Positions 10,336 to 19,325 of a stretch of DNA of 44,179 bases are shown in pieces. Source of the DNA: Chara braunii (lineage: Eukaryota > Streptophyta > Charophyceae > Charales > Characeae); the NCBI GenBank assembly GCA_003427395.1, contig BFEA01000329.1, positions 307,476-351,654 on the forward strand, in the 5' to 3' direction. How positions within the stretch are numbered: position 1 is the stretch's first letter; each line of letters starts with the position of its first letter. Position numbers and translations under genes: made by a program. The notes under the pieces are model-generated. The model worked only from the letters and a program-made list of their open reading frames with translations, was not told the DNA's origin and did no database searches.

Positions 10336-10823
10336 GTTTCGAAGATGTGCTCCTCTACTCCCTTAGGATTTTCTTTTTTTCTCCAAGAGGTTAGTCAAGG
10401 TTTTCAACAGGGGCCCCATGGGATGGCCAAGTGGAGCATCTTGTAGTTTTTTTGGGGATTGTGTTTTAAGGTGGGGGGCAAGGGGCATGAAATGATTCTT
10501 CGCAAGGACGGAGAGGGGGATGGAATTGGACTGCTTGACGTGTACCGGCTAGGGGGAGCTCTTATCAGATGCGATTGGCGTTGGGAAGTTCAGGCTGTCT
10601 GACGGGTACCGGCTGATGAGGGCGAACTTTGACGCGATTGGCGCTGGGTAGCGCTGGTCCAGCTCCTTGAGGACGGAGACTGAAATTCTTGTGGGGGCAA
10701 GGAATTTCAGGGTGATGATGGTGCTCGCCCCCTGCTGAGATGAGGTCCTCTGGATTTCTTCACGATGACGGAGTTTGGAAGGACGAATGTGATTTGGACG
10801 GAGGAAGTGGGGGTGGATGCGAC
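10336..10823. other. Non-coding sequence with a short imperfect duplication
   Basis: No gene seen. A unit with TGACGTGTACCGGCT and GCGATTGGCGTTGGG near 10535-10590 recurs as TGACGGGTACCGGCT and GCGATTGGCGCTGGG near 10600-10650. Confidence 0.5.
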
Positions 10824-11199
10824 TGGCGCCGAGTATCTCGGCGGGTACCGGCCACTGGCCACTAACTCCACCTGGATCAGCTTGAGGTTCTTCCTTTCGA
10901 TGACGGCAGGACTGTTCTGGTTGTCTTTTTCAGGGGTTGCATGTTTCTCCAAGTTTGATCTATCTTGGTTAGCCTGGAGTTTACTCCTTGGCTTTCACAT
11001 AGTTTTTCTTTCATTTTCATTACCATCAAAGGACGTTCCCTGCTCAGTTAATCCCCTGGATTCCAGGGTGATCAATGCTGGCAGGGTTGGTCTTCTCAAA
11101 TTTTCTCAAAAAAATATCCTTGTTGAAGTTGTAAATGTCCTGATAGGACGCTGGACCTGGTTTCCAGCACGTGCTGCTCCCCACGAATAGATTGGAGCT

Positions 11200-11234
<35 letters not shown>
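10824..11234 (+). mobile_element. Retroelement 3' segment, copy 1, with poly(A)
   Basis: The first 360 bases (10824-11183) are identical, base for base as I read them, to 12253-12612. The segment ends with the hairpin tail shared by all LINE/SINE-like pieces here (GGACGCTGGACC then TTCCAGCACGTGCTG) and a run of 29 A at 11206-11234. That marks a retrotransposed 3' end on the plus strand. No coding domain can be recognised in the body. Confidence 0.75.
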
Positions 11235-11236
<2 letters not shown>

Positions 11237-11529
11237 TCCAGAGGTATCCTTGAGAAGCATGTCAGACTTCCCCGATTCCTTTCCCCCTTCATCTAGTTCA
11301 ATAGTTCCAAGGTCACGGTATGGTTATGATTAAGCTGCTACAAATGTAGACACTCAGAAGAATTAGAGGACTCACAGCTTGGTTCTAGAGCTTAGATCTG
11401 GCGCCCTTAAGGGGGTGAAGAGGCTGTGTTTTATCACTGGAAGGGGAAGTCTAGCTTCCCCAGTTGCATTCATGATCCTTCCAATCTGCAACAACCTGCA
11501 ACAATCTGCAACGATATCATTGCTATCAA

Positions 11530-11583
11530 GGGACGCTGGACTTGGTTTCCAGCCAGTGCAGCTCCCCACTAATGGATGGAGTG
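11530..11583 (+). repeat. LINE/SINE 3' hairpin tail unit
   Basis: A plus-strand copy of the tail GGGACGCTGGAC, TTTCCAGC, GCTCCCCACTAATGGATGGA. The self-complementary CTGGA/TCCAG pair typical of the unit is present. Confidence 0.8.
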
Positions 11584-11620
11584 ACCAAGCTGCCCTAGTA
11601 GGTTGGGCTGCTCATATCAC

Positions 11621-11663
11621 CCATTTGTGGATTTACGCATGTCATCCTTCTGCAGGGGCCATG

Positions 11664-11665
<2 letters not shown>
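11621..11665 (-). pseudogene. U6 snRNA fragment (3' half)
   Basis: Read on the minus strand, GCATGGCCCCTGCAGAAGG followed by ATGACATGCG matches the conserved central-to-3' part of U6 snRNA (GCATGGCCCCTGCGCAAGGATGACACGC) with a few changes. It is truncated at its 5' end, where a homopolymer run at 11670-11700 abuts it. It is not a functional gene. Confidence 0.75.

Positions 11666-11669
<4 letters not shown>

Positions 11670-11700
<31 letters not shown>
11670..11700. repeat. Poly(A) run of about 31
   Basis: A retrotransposition scar between the U6 fragment and a reverse-oriented tail unit. Confidence 0.85.
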
Positions 11701-11702
<2 letters not shown>

Positions 11703-11705
11703 CAA

Positions 11706-11815
11706 GCTCCATCTATTGGTGGGGAGCAGCACCTGCTGGAAACTGGGTCCAGCGTCCCATAGATACAACATTTTCTCACAGGTTGGCACAAACTGGGAAC
11801 CGGGCCCAGCGTCCC
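11706..11815 (-). repeat. Two LINE/SINE tail units, minus orientation
   Basis: Units ending at 11758 and 11815 (plus coordinates) both contain the inverted form of the tail: CTGGAAACTGGGTCCAG and CTGGGAACCGGGCCCAG. Two adjacent units recall the tandem units at the 3' end of the LINE at 16176. Confidence 0.75.
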
Positions 11816-11934
11816 ATCACGAATACATTCAGAAAATTCCATCAGAACTCGCATGAAAAAGAACCAGGAACTACTAGAAAAGTCTAATTAGAACTACTTT
11901 TTTGGTTTGAAATAGGACTTCAACTTTCCATTTC

Positions 11935-12225
11935 CCGTCGACGAGCCGACCTCCTCCACCACATAGTTCGGAGGGAGAGAAGAAAGTAAGCAGTCCAGAA
12001 ACAAATTCTGAACAAGTCTGAGAACAATTAGCTTCCTGCCTGCTATGCCTAGCAACCCCCTGCTCTTCCTCATCTCCCGACGAGCCGACCTCCTCCACCG
12101 CATAGTTCGGAAGATAAGAAACAGCAGACAATCAACCTCTCAAAAACCCATATGATTAAGAATGGACTTCAATTTTCCATCTCCCTTCGACGAGCCGACC
12201 TCCTCCACCACATAGTTCAAAGAGA
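11935..12225. repeat. Three copies of a 37-bp motif
   Basis: GACGAGCCGACCTCCTCCAC followed by CRCATAGTTC recurs near 11939, 12077 and 12190, separated by less-conserved spacers and preceded twice by a CTTCAAYTTTCCAT block. It is an old tandem repeat with diverged spacers. Confidence 0.8.
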
Positions 12226-12251
12226 GAAAAGATAATTGGAGTCCAATCAAG

Positions 12252-12252
12252 N
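12252..12252. other. Single N directly before an exact 360-bp repeat
   Basis: The undetermined base is followed immediately by the second copy of the 360-bp segment, so this is probably a contig join. Confidence 0.7.
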
Positions 12253-12636
12253 TGGCGCCGAGTATCTCGGCGGGTACCGGCCACTGGCCACTAACTCCAC
12301 CTGGATCAGCTTGAGGTTCTTCCTTTCGATGACGGCAGGACTGTTCTGGTTGTCTTTTTCAGGGGTTGCATGTTTCTCCAAGTTTGATCTATCTTGGTTA
12401 GCCTGGAGTTTACTCCTTGGCTTTCACATAGTTTTTCTTTCATTTTCATTACCATCAAAGGACGTTCCCTGCTCAGTTAATCCCCTGGATTCCAGGGTGA
12501 TCAATGCTGGCAGGGTTGGTCTTCTCAAATTTTCTCAAAAAAATATCCTTGTTGAAGTTGTAAATGTCCTGATAGGACGCTGGACCTGGTTTCCAGCACG
12601 TGCTGCTCCCCAAGAGAGAGAAAGAGAGAGAGAGAG

Positions 12637-12665
<29 letters not shown>
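12253..12665 (+). mobile_element. Retroelement 3' segment, copy 2, with (GA)n(A)n tail
   Basis: Bases 12253-12612 repeat 10824-11183 exactly. The sequence then departs at GCTCCCCA into a GA-rich stretch and an A-run ending at 12665. In copy 1 the tail instead continues with CGAATAGATTGGAGC before its A-run. The inserted A-tail abuts a LINE fragment in the opposite orientation. Confidence 0.75.
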
Positions 12666-12667
<2 letters not shown>

Positions 12668-13160
12668 TTTTGGCCGGCTTGCTCTTATTTTCCTGAAACC
12701 ATTGTAAGGGGGATAGCAGTTGTCCATCCACATTCAGGTGTCTCTGCCACCTATCAATCACTATGTCCTGCAGGTTCCTTTTAGCCCGTAGCATCCTATA
12801 CATAGCCTTCACTGTCAGGTTATTAATGGTTTTCTTCCTGAGGTTTGTTGGCCTTGTTTTTTGCGCGGGATTCCATTCCCAGTCCATGGGGTCCAGGGGG
12901 AGTTTAGCTAGTGGGATATCAGGTCTGTACGCTCTACGTTCATCCCCCTCCCCTAGGGTCCTGATCCTGTAGAGGGTCCCCTTCTCAGTCCATTCAAAGG
13001 GCGACGGCTGCCTGTCGCTTCCCCATTTCTCCCCACATTATACCATTCTACAAGCACATCTTCTGGCAGTTCAATGTGAACTTGCCCCACGTGGTGGGGG
13101 TCCCCTTCTCGCGTTACCCAGTCTGTCATTCGAGCGGGCTTATCCTGGTTTTATGCCCCA
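12666..13160 (-). pseudogene. LINE fragment upstream of zf-RVT
   Basis: On the minus strand, frames read MTDWVTREGDPHHVGQVHIE, YRPDIPLAKLPLDPMDWEW, LTVKAMYRMLRAKRNLQD and QWFQENKSKPAKI. The last three match the LINE at 17586-16678 (PISHLPLDPVNWSW, LTVKSTYRMLRPRLKLKD, KWFHFVKSKPAKM). At least one frameshift, near 12970, breaks the reading. The piece ends abruptly at 12666, where the A-tailed element on the other strand begins. Confidence 0.85.
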
Positions 13161-13345
13161 GGGAGGCCTTACTTCAGGGCTTTCCTACCTAATCCCCCCA
13201 CTAACGGGACCGGGACCCCCCTATTCATCCCACCTGCAACCCTATCCCCCCAAATCAGAGCCCTAAGGTAACCAACTTGCATGATCTACCCCTCCACAAG
13301 TACTAGTATAATCTGCCCGGCCCGATCAGATTTGAACCCTCGACG

Positions 13346-13389
<44 letters not shown>
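13346..13389. repeat. (CTT)n microsatellite
   Basis: About 14 consecutive CTT units, followed directly by ATGGAGAAAC. Confidence 0.95.
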
Positions 13390-13467
13390 TGGAGAAACAT
13401 CGGTGGACTGCCTACTCTGGAAGGTGACAAGGGCAACTTTACAGAGTAGGGCCACAGTTGTGATGAC

Positions 13468-13515
13468 TCCAATCTATTGGTGAGGAGCAGCACCTGCTGG
13501 AAAACAGCTCCAGCT
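13468..13515 (-). repeat. LINE/SINE tail unit
   Basis: Inverted form of the tail: CCAATCTATTGGTGAGGAGC then CACCTGCTGGAAAACAGCTCCAG. Confidence 0.7.
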
Positions 13516-13739
13516 CAAATGACTCTATGTTTCCTCGTTCTCTTCACTGTAACAATTTGAGGTGAACTGTTGAAGAGATACTTGGCTCTGTGTCCACAAT
13601 TGGCGTTCTCCTTGGCTACATCCATCCTGTGCAGGTAATTTGTAATGGCATCCACATGATGCACACAAGGAGGCCTTGCCCACAAAGTCGCTTTGGACTT
13701 CCTGTGCTTCCCAAAACAACAACAATAAAGGATTGCATG

Positions 13740-13843
13740 GGGACACTGGACCCATGTTCCAGCCCGTGAAGCTCCCCACCAGATCGATCGCCTGGAGGAA
13801 CGTACTACGTGGCGCTGCTCTTATCACACCTCGTAGTACCCCC
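13740..13843 (+). repeat. Short retroelement: tail unit plus body
   Basis: The tail GGGACACTGGACCCATGTTCCAG and GCTCCCCACCAGAT leads into a body with the palindromic pair GTACTACG/CGTAGTAC around GGCGCTGCTCTTATC. The body pairs with the GATAAGAGCAGC stretch of the elements at 14700 and 21145, so tail and body form one short family. Confidence 0.65.
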
Positions 13844-13880
13844 CAGCAATGTTAAGAAAAACAAATGGGGAAACTACACG

Positions 13881-14046
13881 AGAGTCATGGGAATGAGTTA
13901 TAATTGCACTATGGGCCAAGATACAGTTTGGAATTGCAGTTCGGGCAATGTATACACAACCCAGCTTTCGGGCCAGGTAGGGTGCCCGAAGTGCAATTGC
14001 AAACTGTATGCCCCATAGTGCAATTATAACTCGTTTTTGTGACTCT
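13881..14046. mobile_element. Foldback element with arms of about 50 bp
   Basis: The left arm from 13895 (GAGTTATAATTGCACTATGG) returns as its complement ending at 14032 (CATAGTGCAATTATAACTC). The outer AGAGTCA/TGACTCT pair extends the hairpin to about 166 bp. No coding capacity; it resembles a MITE. Confidence 0.85.
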
Positions 14047-14663
14047 ACTGAAGTTACCTCCCAAAAAAAAGGAGGATTGCATTCAATCAACCCCGTCCAG
14101 CAATCCAGTGTGCATAGGTTGAGTGCATTGGGTCACATTGCCTCCAAAGAAGAAACTGTGGAGGCAGAGGGGTTGCATTGGCTCACACTGGCCGAAGAAA
14201 TGTTGATGAATGAAACGGGTTTGGAAAGGGCCAAAGATGTCGGTGGGGTATGTTCGCAGCTGGAAGCTTGCCAAAAAGAGTAAAGTGAAGTTAAAAAAAA
14301 AAAAAAGCAAAGCAAAGAAAACGAAACTGAAAGTGAAGCCAGCCCTTTTAAAACAAAAAAAAAAAAGTCAGCCCCTTTTTGACAGACGGATAGCTTTGAA
14401 AATGCTAAAGCCAGAGTAGTGGTGGACTCAGCCCTGCAGTGCTAGTGGTGAGACTAGTGGTGGACTCAGCCCACCAGTAAGGAAGGAAAAGTGATGGAGC
14501 CACTGAACCACAATCCGTACGTACGTGTATGACGCCAAAGAGAACTAACTCTGTCCTCTTTTTTTTTTCTCTTTTCTTTTTTTTTTTGATCCCAGATTCC
14601 ACTCCAAGACTTTGAAATTATACGGACTAGAAATTTCGGAAGATCTCACTTGAATTCTGTGAA

Positions 14664-14699
<36 letters not shown>
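14047..14699. other. Non-coding, A- and T-runs
   Basis: No gene. It contains A-rich stretches (14292-14365), a repeated AGTGGTGGACTCAGCCC phrase near 14418 and 14457, and a T-run of 33 (14667-14699). The T-run is the poly(A) tail, seen in reverse, of the next element. Confidence 0.6.
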
Positions 14700-14703
<4 letters not shown>

Positions 14704-14820
14704 GAAACCAACCGGGTTGATGCTAGAGTTGCTGGTAAGAGCAGACGCCCCTAGCATTCCCCGGGAGGCTCCATCTATTGGTGGGGAGCAGCAACTGCTG
14801 GAAAGCAGGTCCAGCGTCCC
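14700..14820 (-). mobile_element. SINE-like short retroelement, about 121 bp plus poly(A)
   Basis: Read on the minus strand it starts with GGGACGCTGGACCTGC and the tail hairpin, continues through CACCAATAGATGGAGCCTCC and GCTCTTACCAGCAAC, and ends in A33 (T-run at 14667-14699). A relative at 21145-21239 shares tail and body. I do not see a convincing target-site duplication. Confidence 0.65.
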
Positions 14821-15794
14821 TGGACATTTGGAAATGTTTGTTCGTTTGATTTAGCGCAGTTGCCTAACTTGCTTATTAAACCACCAATACTTGGCCCATA
14901 CATTGTCGTTAACGCCCCGCAACTTCTGGAGGCTCGGGGTACTGGCCCTCAAAGAGTGGCGCCGCCAGCCAAAACAATTTTTCCTTGTTGCGCTGGCGGG
15001 TCGGGCAAAACAGCGCACAGCCCGTTATCAGGCTCGGCATCAATAGCTGGGCCAACTGGACACAGAGCTAGCCTCCCATCTCCCATTCCCCTACCCCACC
15101 CTTTAGAACCAAGCACCGTGAAGTGCTGAAGCTCCTGATGAGACAGTGAGACAGTGGTCGAGTGACCCTGTGGCCATCACGTAAGGGGATGGTTCGGGGA
15201 GTTTGTTTGGCGAGGCCCAGGATCCAAAGAGTGGTGAATGGCCCCAGTAACTCCAGGTCGAATTGTGAGGCCCCCCCCCTAAACTTCTTTTTTTTTATCA
15301 AATATCTCCTTAAAAAAAAAAAAAACCTGCCTTCTCCTCATCAAGGGGGACAGCCGTATATTTTTCCCTCACCAATTTCAAGTAAGAAAAGGTACATTTT
15401 TTTCTCAACTAAAAAAAAAAAAAAAACAGAATAGGGGTGGGCGAATCACGGATTTGTGGAAGAATCTTACAGGGTAAAAATAGTCAAAGTCAACACAGGA
15501 ACTAAGAGGCAAGCCGTGAAGATCATGGCTTGTAGAAAGAAAGAGCTTTTCAGTGCAATTCAAAATGTATGACATTTTTCTCTAGGCCCAGAAAAAGACT
15601 AGACCTGCCGAGGATTTGACTTATCGTCCCAGCTCCCGCAGAGGAGTACAGTAACTTCGAAAAACTCAGAAAAGCCACACAGAAGGGAGGTTCCGCGCGT
15701 AGAGGCAGTCATGGTAGCAAGGGTAGAAGGTGGTTGGACTCTCGTAATGGCCCCGCTGGCGAGGCTCTAACAGCCATCTCGTCAAATGCAGATT
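14821..15794. other. No gene seen
   Basis: Mixed sequence with A- and T-runs near 15285-15425. The open frame from 14860 has no recognisable domain. Confidence 0.5.
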
Positions 15795-15958
15795 ATTCAA
15801 CGAAATTCCACTTGCCAGTTTCAGCCCCAAAAACTATCCAAAATTCTATCCTGATTCCTGAGGGTGCGGCGTTCTGAAGATGCCGGACCCTCGGGAGTCG
15901 AGAGGGACTTTTGGGTAGTTTTGGGGACTGAATCTGGCAAGTTCAATTTCGTTGAATG
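15795..15958. mobile_element. Foldback element, about 164 bp
   Basis: The left arm ATTCAACGAAATTCCACTTG, then CCAGTTTCAGCCCCAAAAAC, is mirrored at the right end (GTTTTGGGGACTGAATCTGG, then CAAGTTCAATTTCGTTGAAT). The arms span roughly 50 bp with several mismatches. Non-coding and MITE-like. Confidence 0.85.
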
Positions 15959-15961
15959 AAC

Positions 15962-16021
15962 ATGAAATCTCCACTTTGAAATTAAGAAAATGGCTCTTCT
16001 CTGGTGAAAGTGGAGATTTCA
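15962..16021. repeat. Small hairpin, 16-bp arms
   Basis: ATGAAATCTCCACTTT is followed about 30 bases later by its exact complement AAAGTGGAGATTTCAT. Confidence 0.85.
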
Positions 16022-16024
16022 TAT

Positions 16025-16130
16025 TGATTTTGCGCATGGCTACCGCGGACCCGGACACCGGACCGATCCGGACCCAGACAACCAGTCGGTCCGGATTTCC
16101 GGACCAGTCCGGACATGGTCCGGATTGAAA
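16025..16130. repeat. TCCGGAC-rich segment
   Basis: Multiple TCCGGA/CCGGAC phrases. A related segment in reverse orientation lies near 18395-18500; the two share TTTTGCGCA and ATGGCWACC flanks. Confidence 0.5.
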
Positions 16131-16156
16131 AAAAGAAAAAAAGAAAAAAACACTTG

Positions 16157-16175
16157 CAGGTCTCTTATGCATGTT
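16157..16175. repeat. Target-site duplication, left copy (19 bp)
   Basis: CAGGTCTCTTATGCATGTT matches 17797-17815 exactly and sits directly beside the LINE's poly(A) tail. Confidence 0.9.
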
Positions 16176-16189
16176 TTTTTTTTTTTTTT

Positions 16190-16383
16190 GCTCCGATCTA
16201 TTGGTGGGGAGCTGCACCTGCTGGAAACCGGGTCCAGCGTCCCTTTACAACAACAATAACGCACCTGCTGGAAACCGGGTCCAGCATCCCTTGGATCTTC
16301 AATAATGAAAAGAGGTCCAGCATCCCTATACACCAACAATAGCTCACCTGTTGGAAACCAGGTCCAGCGTCCTTTAGCTTCAA
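16190..16383 (-). repeat. Tandem hairpin units at the LINE 3' end
   Basis: Units ending (plus coordinates) near 16243, 16290, 16326 and 16374 each contain CTGGAAACCGGGTCCAG or a variant, able to fold as a stem CTGGA/TCCAG. Spacers contain ACAACAATA-like sequence. In other LINEs such 3' hairpins are recognised by the reverse transcriptase; that role is inferred here. Confidence 0.8.
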
Positions 16384-16504
16384 TAATGAACAGAAAACGA
16401 GGTAGGATCTAAAGGAACTTCAGATACTTCAGATACAAGGGACAGTATTGCCTCTTCACCCTGATCAGGCGCCAGATATACCTTATATCCTAGCAATATT
16501 CTCT

Positions 16505-16505
16505 N
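16505..16505. other. Single ambiguous base
   Basis: An N in CTCTNTCCAG within the LINE 3' untranslated part; no duplication around it. Confidence 0.9.
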
Positions 16506-16677
16506 TCCAGAACCTTTCTTAGAACTATCTTATCCATCCACATCTATACGTGAGATCACTCACCTCCGTACCATGAGAGTGGGACCAGAGCTGACTTGGG
16601 TGGAGGAAAAGGATCTGGAAACTCAGAAAGGGGACGGAGAGGAATGGAGGGATCAACGAGACTCCAGTCATTAAAGA

Positions 16678-17796
16678 CTAAGTGGTAATTCCTTGAGAGC
16701 TTCCCTGAATATTCTCACACGCTCCAGTCCATTTAACCTGCCCAATTGTACCTTCTTGTTCCCCTCCAAGCCAGTTTAGATTAAACGATTTGATGTGTTG
16801 TTGAATTTCATTTTTTGCTGTGAGGGATTTAAGTTTATCTTTTAAAGTTTCCCATCTCGCTGTTAACTCTAATTGAACTTGCTGCTTGATGGATTCCGTG
16901 AACTCAGGCCCATCCAGACGGGCACCCTCCATTTCAAATGTGCACCTGCGAGTCCATATAGCCCACACCAGAGCTCTTTTCCCAATTGTAAATAAGTTCG
17001 TTGTGAAACTGTCTTCACAGGTAGGGAACCATGCTTCTAGGAGGAGGGCTTTCCAATTCCATGGCCATGGTAGTGAGGTCTCAGTCTGGTTCCAGATTCT
17101 ATTCCACCAGCGCCATAGCCAGACCGCCCCTGGGCATTGTAGAAATATGGGTTCTATTGTTTCCGGAATTAGTTTGGACGGGAAGGCAGATTTACAAAAC
17201 GTGCACCAAGGTAGGGATATTCCTCTCTGCTCTAGAGTAGTTCTATCAATAATCCAGTCGTTTGTTGGTAGACAACGGTGAGTAATCTGCCATTGAAGGG
17301 ATGCCATCTTAGCTGGTTTGGATTTGACGAAATGGAACCATTTGACCGATCGAAGTTCATCTTTGCTCACGTTTAGGTGTTTCATCCATCGCTCTTCTAT
17401 TTTGTCTTTTAATTTTAACCTTGGACGCAGCATCCTGTATGTGGATTTTACTGTCAGCGTGTGAAGAGCCCTGGTATGGGTGTGTTTTGGACTTACTTTA
17501 GATGACCAAGACCAGTTAACAGGGTCCAGGGGAAGATGAGAGATGGGAGTATCTGGTTTATAGGCCAGCCATCTATCCTTGATCAATAGTACTCTAATCC
17601 TGAATAGTCTGTCTTTGTGAATACGACTGGTACTCTGGTCTGGGATGAGTCTAAGGGGATTATATAAATTATGTGGTCTAGTGCTTCCTTTTGATGGTGG
17701 CAGTATCTTAGCTTATCATTCAGGTTAGGAATGTCAATCCACTCTTGATTTACCACACTCCATATATCCTTGATGCGCGTGACCCCTCTTCTGATC
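16678..17796 (-). pseudogene. LINE ORF2 C-terminal part with zf-RVT domain
   Basis: The 302-residue open part (17586-16678) contains the zf-RVT (reverse-transcriptase-associated zinc-binding) region: QWQITHRCLPTNDWIIDRTT, PWCTFCKSAF, then ETIEPIFLQCPGAVWLWRWW. Upstream, 17796 to about 17600, the same protein continues in another frame (IRRGVTRIKDIWSVVNQEWI, LRYCHHQKEALDHIIYIIPL), so one frameshift lies near 17600-17650. The first codon of the open stretch is not a real start, because the element is 5'-truncated and lacks the endonuclease and RT domains. After zf-RVT comes an uncharacterised tail (ALVWAIWTRRCTFEMEGARL, then a Lys/Glu-rich helix). The element cannot move on its own. Confidence 0.88.
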
Positions 17797-17815
17797 CAGG
17801 TCTCTTATGCATGTT
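17797..17815. repeat. Target-site duplication, right copy (19 bp)
   Basis: CAGGTCTCTTATGCATGTT, identical to 16157-16175. Confidence 0.9.
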
Positions 17816-17974
17816 GAATGCAGTTTCATGGTGTAACTGTGACTTAAGGGGAAGTGTTCCAGGAAGACATAGCTGTTGGCATATATGACAAGCATGAATG
17901 ATCATTCCTTGACATGCACTGTGCTGGCACAGTCACTGCAAAGCACAAACTGCTGCAAGGGAAGAAAAAGTGAA

Positions 17975-17984
17975 NNNNNNNNNN
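17975..17984. other. Assembly gap, 10 N
   Basis: Ten Ns directly before a long CT repeat. The true length is unknown. Confidence 0.99.

Positions 17985-18065
<81 letters not shown>
17985..18065. repeat. (CT)n microsatellite
   Basis: About 40 CT units after the gap; the array length is limited by the assembly. Confidence 0.97.
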
Positions 18066-18068
<3 letters not shown>

Positions 18069-18929
18069 CATGTGAGCACCAGTCCACAGCGGTATCGAGG
18101 GCTCTCTCTCCCTCTCCCTCTATGTGAGTGTGTGTGCGTGTGTGTGGCGGCGGCGGGTGCACAAGAAAGCACTCTGAAGTGCCTAGATCCGCCCTTTCTT
18201 CCCTTTGTCACTGGGGAACTGCGCTCTGCCTCCAACATTCTTCCCAGGATGCAAATAGAGAAGGCGTTGGTCCGGCTGCCCTGTACAGCCGATACCGGCC
18301 CCAAAAATCATAGAAACATTTTTCAGGGGGCGCCCTGGGCCCAAGGAACAGGTCTAGGGTGCCCCATTTTTTTTTTTAATTTTGGGGTTTTGGCCCCTTC
18401 CGGACGGGCCTCCTACGGTCCGGCATCCAGACACCGGACAGCAGACCGTCTGGACGCCTGTCCGGATGTCCGGATGGTTGCCATGATTTTGCGCACCAAG
18501 AAAAAGTGTGAAGGGCCAGTTGAAGCATTCCCTTTTTTGCTATTTTTTCTGAGTGGGGAACCGGGCCGCCCGGGCGACAGGCCGCGGCCCAGGGGAGGTC
18601 CCGGGCGGCCTGGCTGGGCAGGGCACCCAGTTGGGGGCCGGACCCCCCCAGCGCAGTCAGCTGCCGGGAAGGTTCGGACCCCCTTTCGGCTGCTGCTGGC
18701 CTCCTGCAGGCCTACCGCGTCCGACTGGCCCAAAGAACCTCAGCGTCGGGCCCGGTAGGCCTGCTTTGTTTTTTGAATTTTCCGTGGACGTCGATCCTCC
18801 ATGATCGACAGCCACAGAGCCGTGGGATCTTGGCGCCAAACTCCCTCTCCCCCCTTCAAACCTTTGATCGGCTGGGGTGGGCTGCCACTCGCCCCCCAGC
18901 ACGATCCCAGCTGCCGACCTCCCCCTGCT
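18066..18929. other. No gene; GC-rich segments
   Basis: A short TG repeat (18126-18146) is followed by GC-rich sequence with CCGGGCGG and TCCGGA motifs near 18395-18620. Open frames here are low-complexity Pro/Arg/Gly and show no domain. Confidence 0.5.
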
Positions 18930-19325
18930 GCACCATCGCCCGTCGCCCGTAGCCCATCGCCCGTCGCCCATCGCCCGTCTCCCATCGCCCATCGCCATCG
19001 CCATCAGGTGGGCAGCTACGAAGGCCCCAACTGTCCACTGCTGCTACAGCGAAGGCCCCGACTGTCCTGCTGCTGCTGCTACGATGAAGGTCCTGGTGCT
19101 ATGACGAAGGCCTCGACGATGAAGGAGCCGTTCTTCTTCTTCTTCCTCTTCGTGCCCGTCGCCCGTCGCCCGTCGTCCGTCGTCCGTCGCCCGTCGCCCG
19201 TCGCCCGTCGCCCGTCGTCGTTGCCCGTCACCATCGCCATCAGGTGTGCAACGAAGGCCCCGACTGTCCTCAGGCTGCCGCTGCTGCTACGACGAAGGCC
19301 CCGACGACGAAGGCGCGGTTCTTCT
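18930..19325. repeat. Higher-order tandem repeat built on CGTCGCC
   Basis: Two units of about 200 bp. Each consists of a CGTCGCC/CATCGCC array followed by CCATCGCCATCAGGTG, ACGAAGGCCCC, CTGCTGCTAC, GACGAAGGCC and then a CTT run. The first occupies about 18940-19140 and the second about 19155-19330. Confidence 0.8.

Larger units (their letters stand above)
16176..17796 (-). mobile_element. 5'-truncated LINE insertion with 19-bp target duplication
   Basis: The 1.6-kb insert is flanked by identical CAGGTCTCTTATGCATGTT copies. It carries the C-terminal part of a LINE ORF2 on the minus strand and ends in poly(A) (T-run 16174-16189 on plus). This is the standard outcome of target-primed reverse transcription with 5' truncation. 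Its 3' end holds three or four tandem copies of the GGGAYGCTGGACC/TTTCCAGCAGG hairpin unit before the A-tail. This links the many short tail fragments in 11-21 kb to this LINE family. Confidence 0.93.

Noticed and set aside
13300-13345. A tRNA B-box-like GGTTCAAATCT on the minus strand
   Set aside because: No A box or cloverleaf can be found at the right distance, because the upstream sequence is a CTT array.
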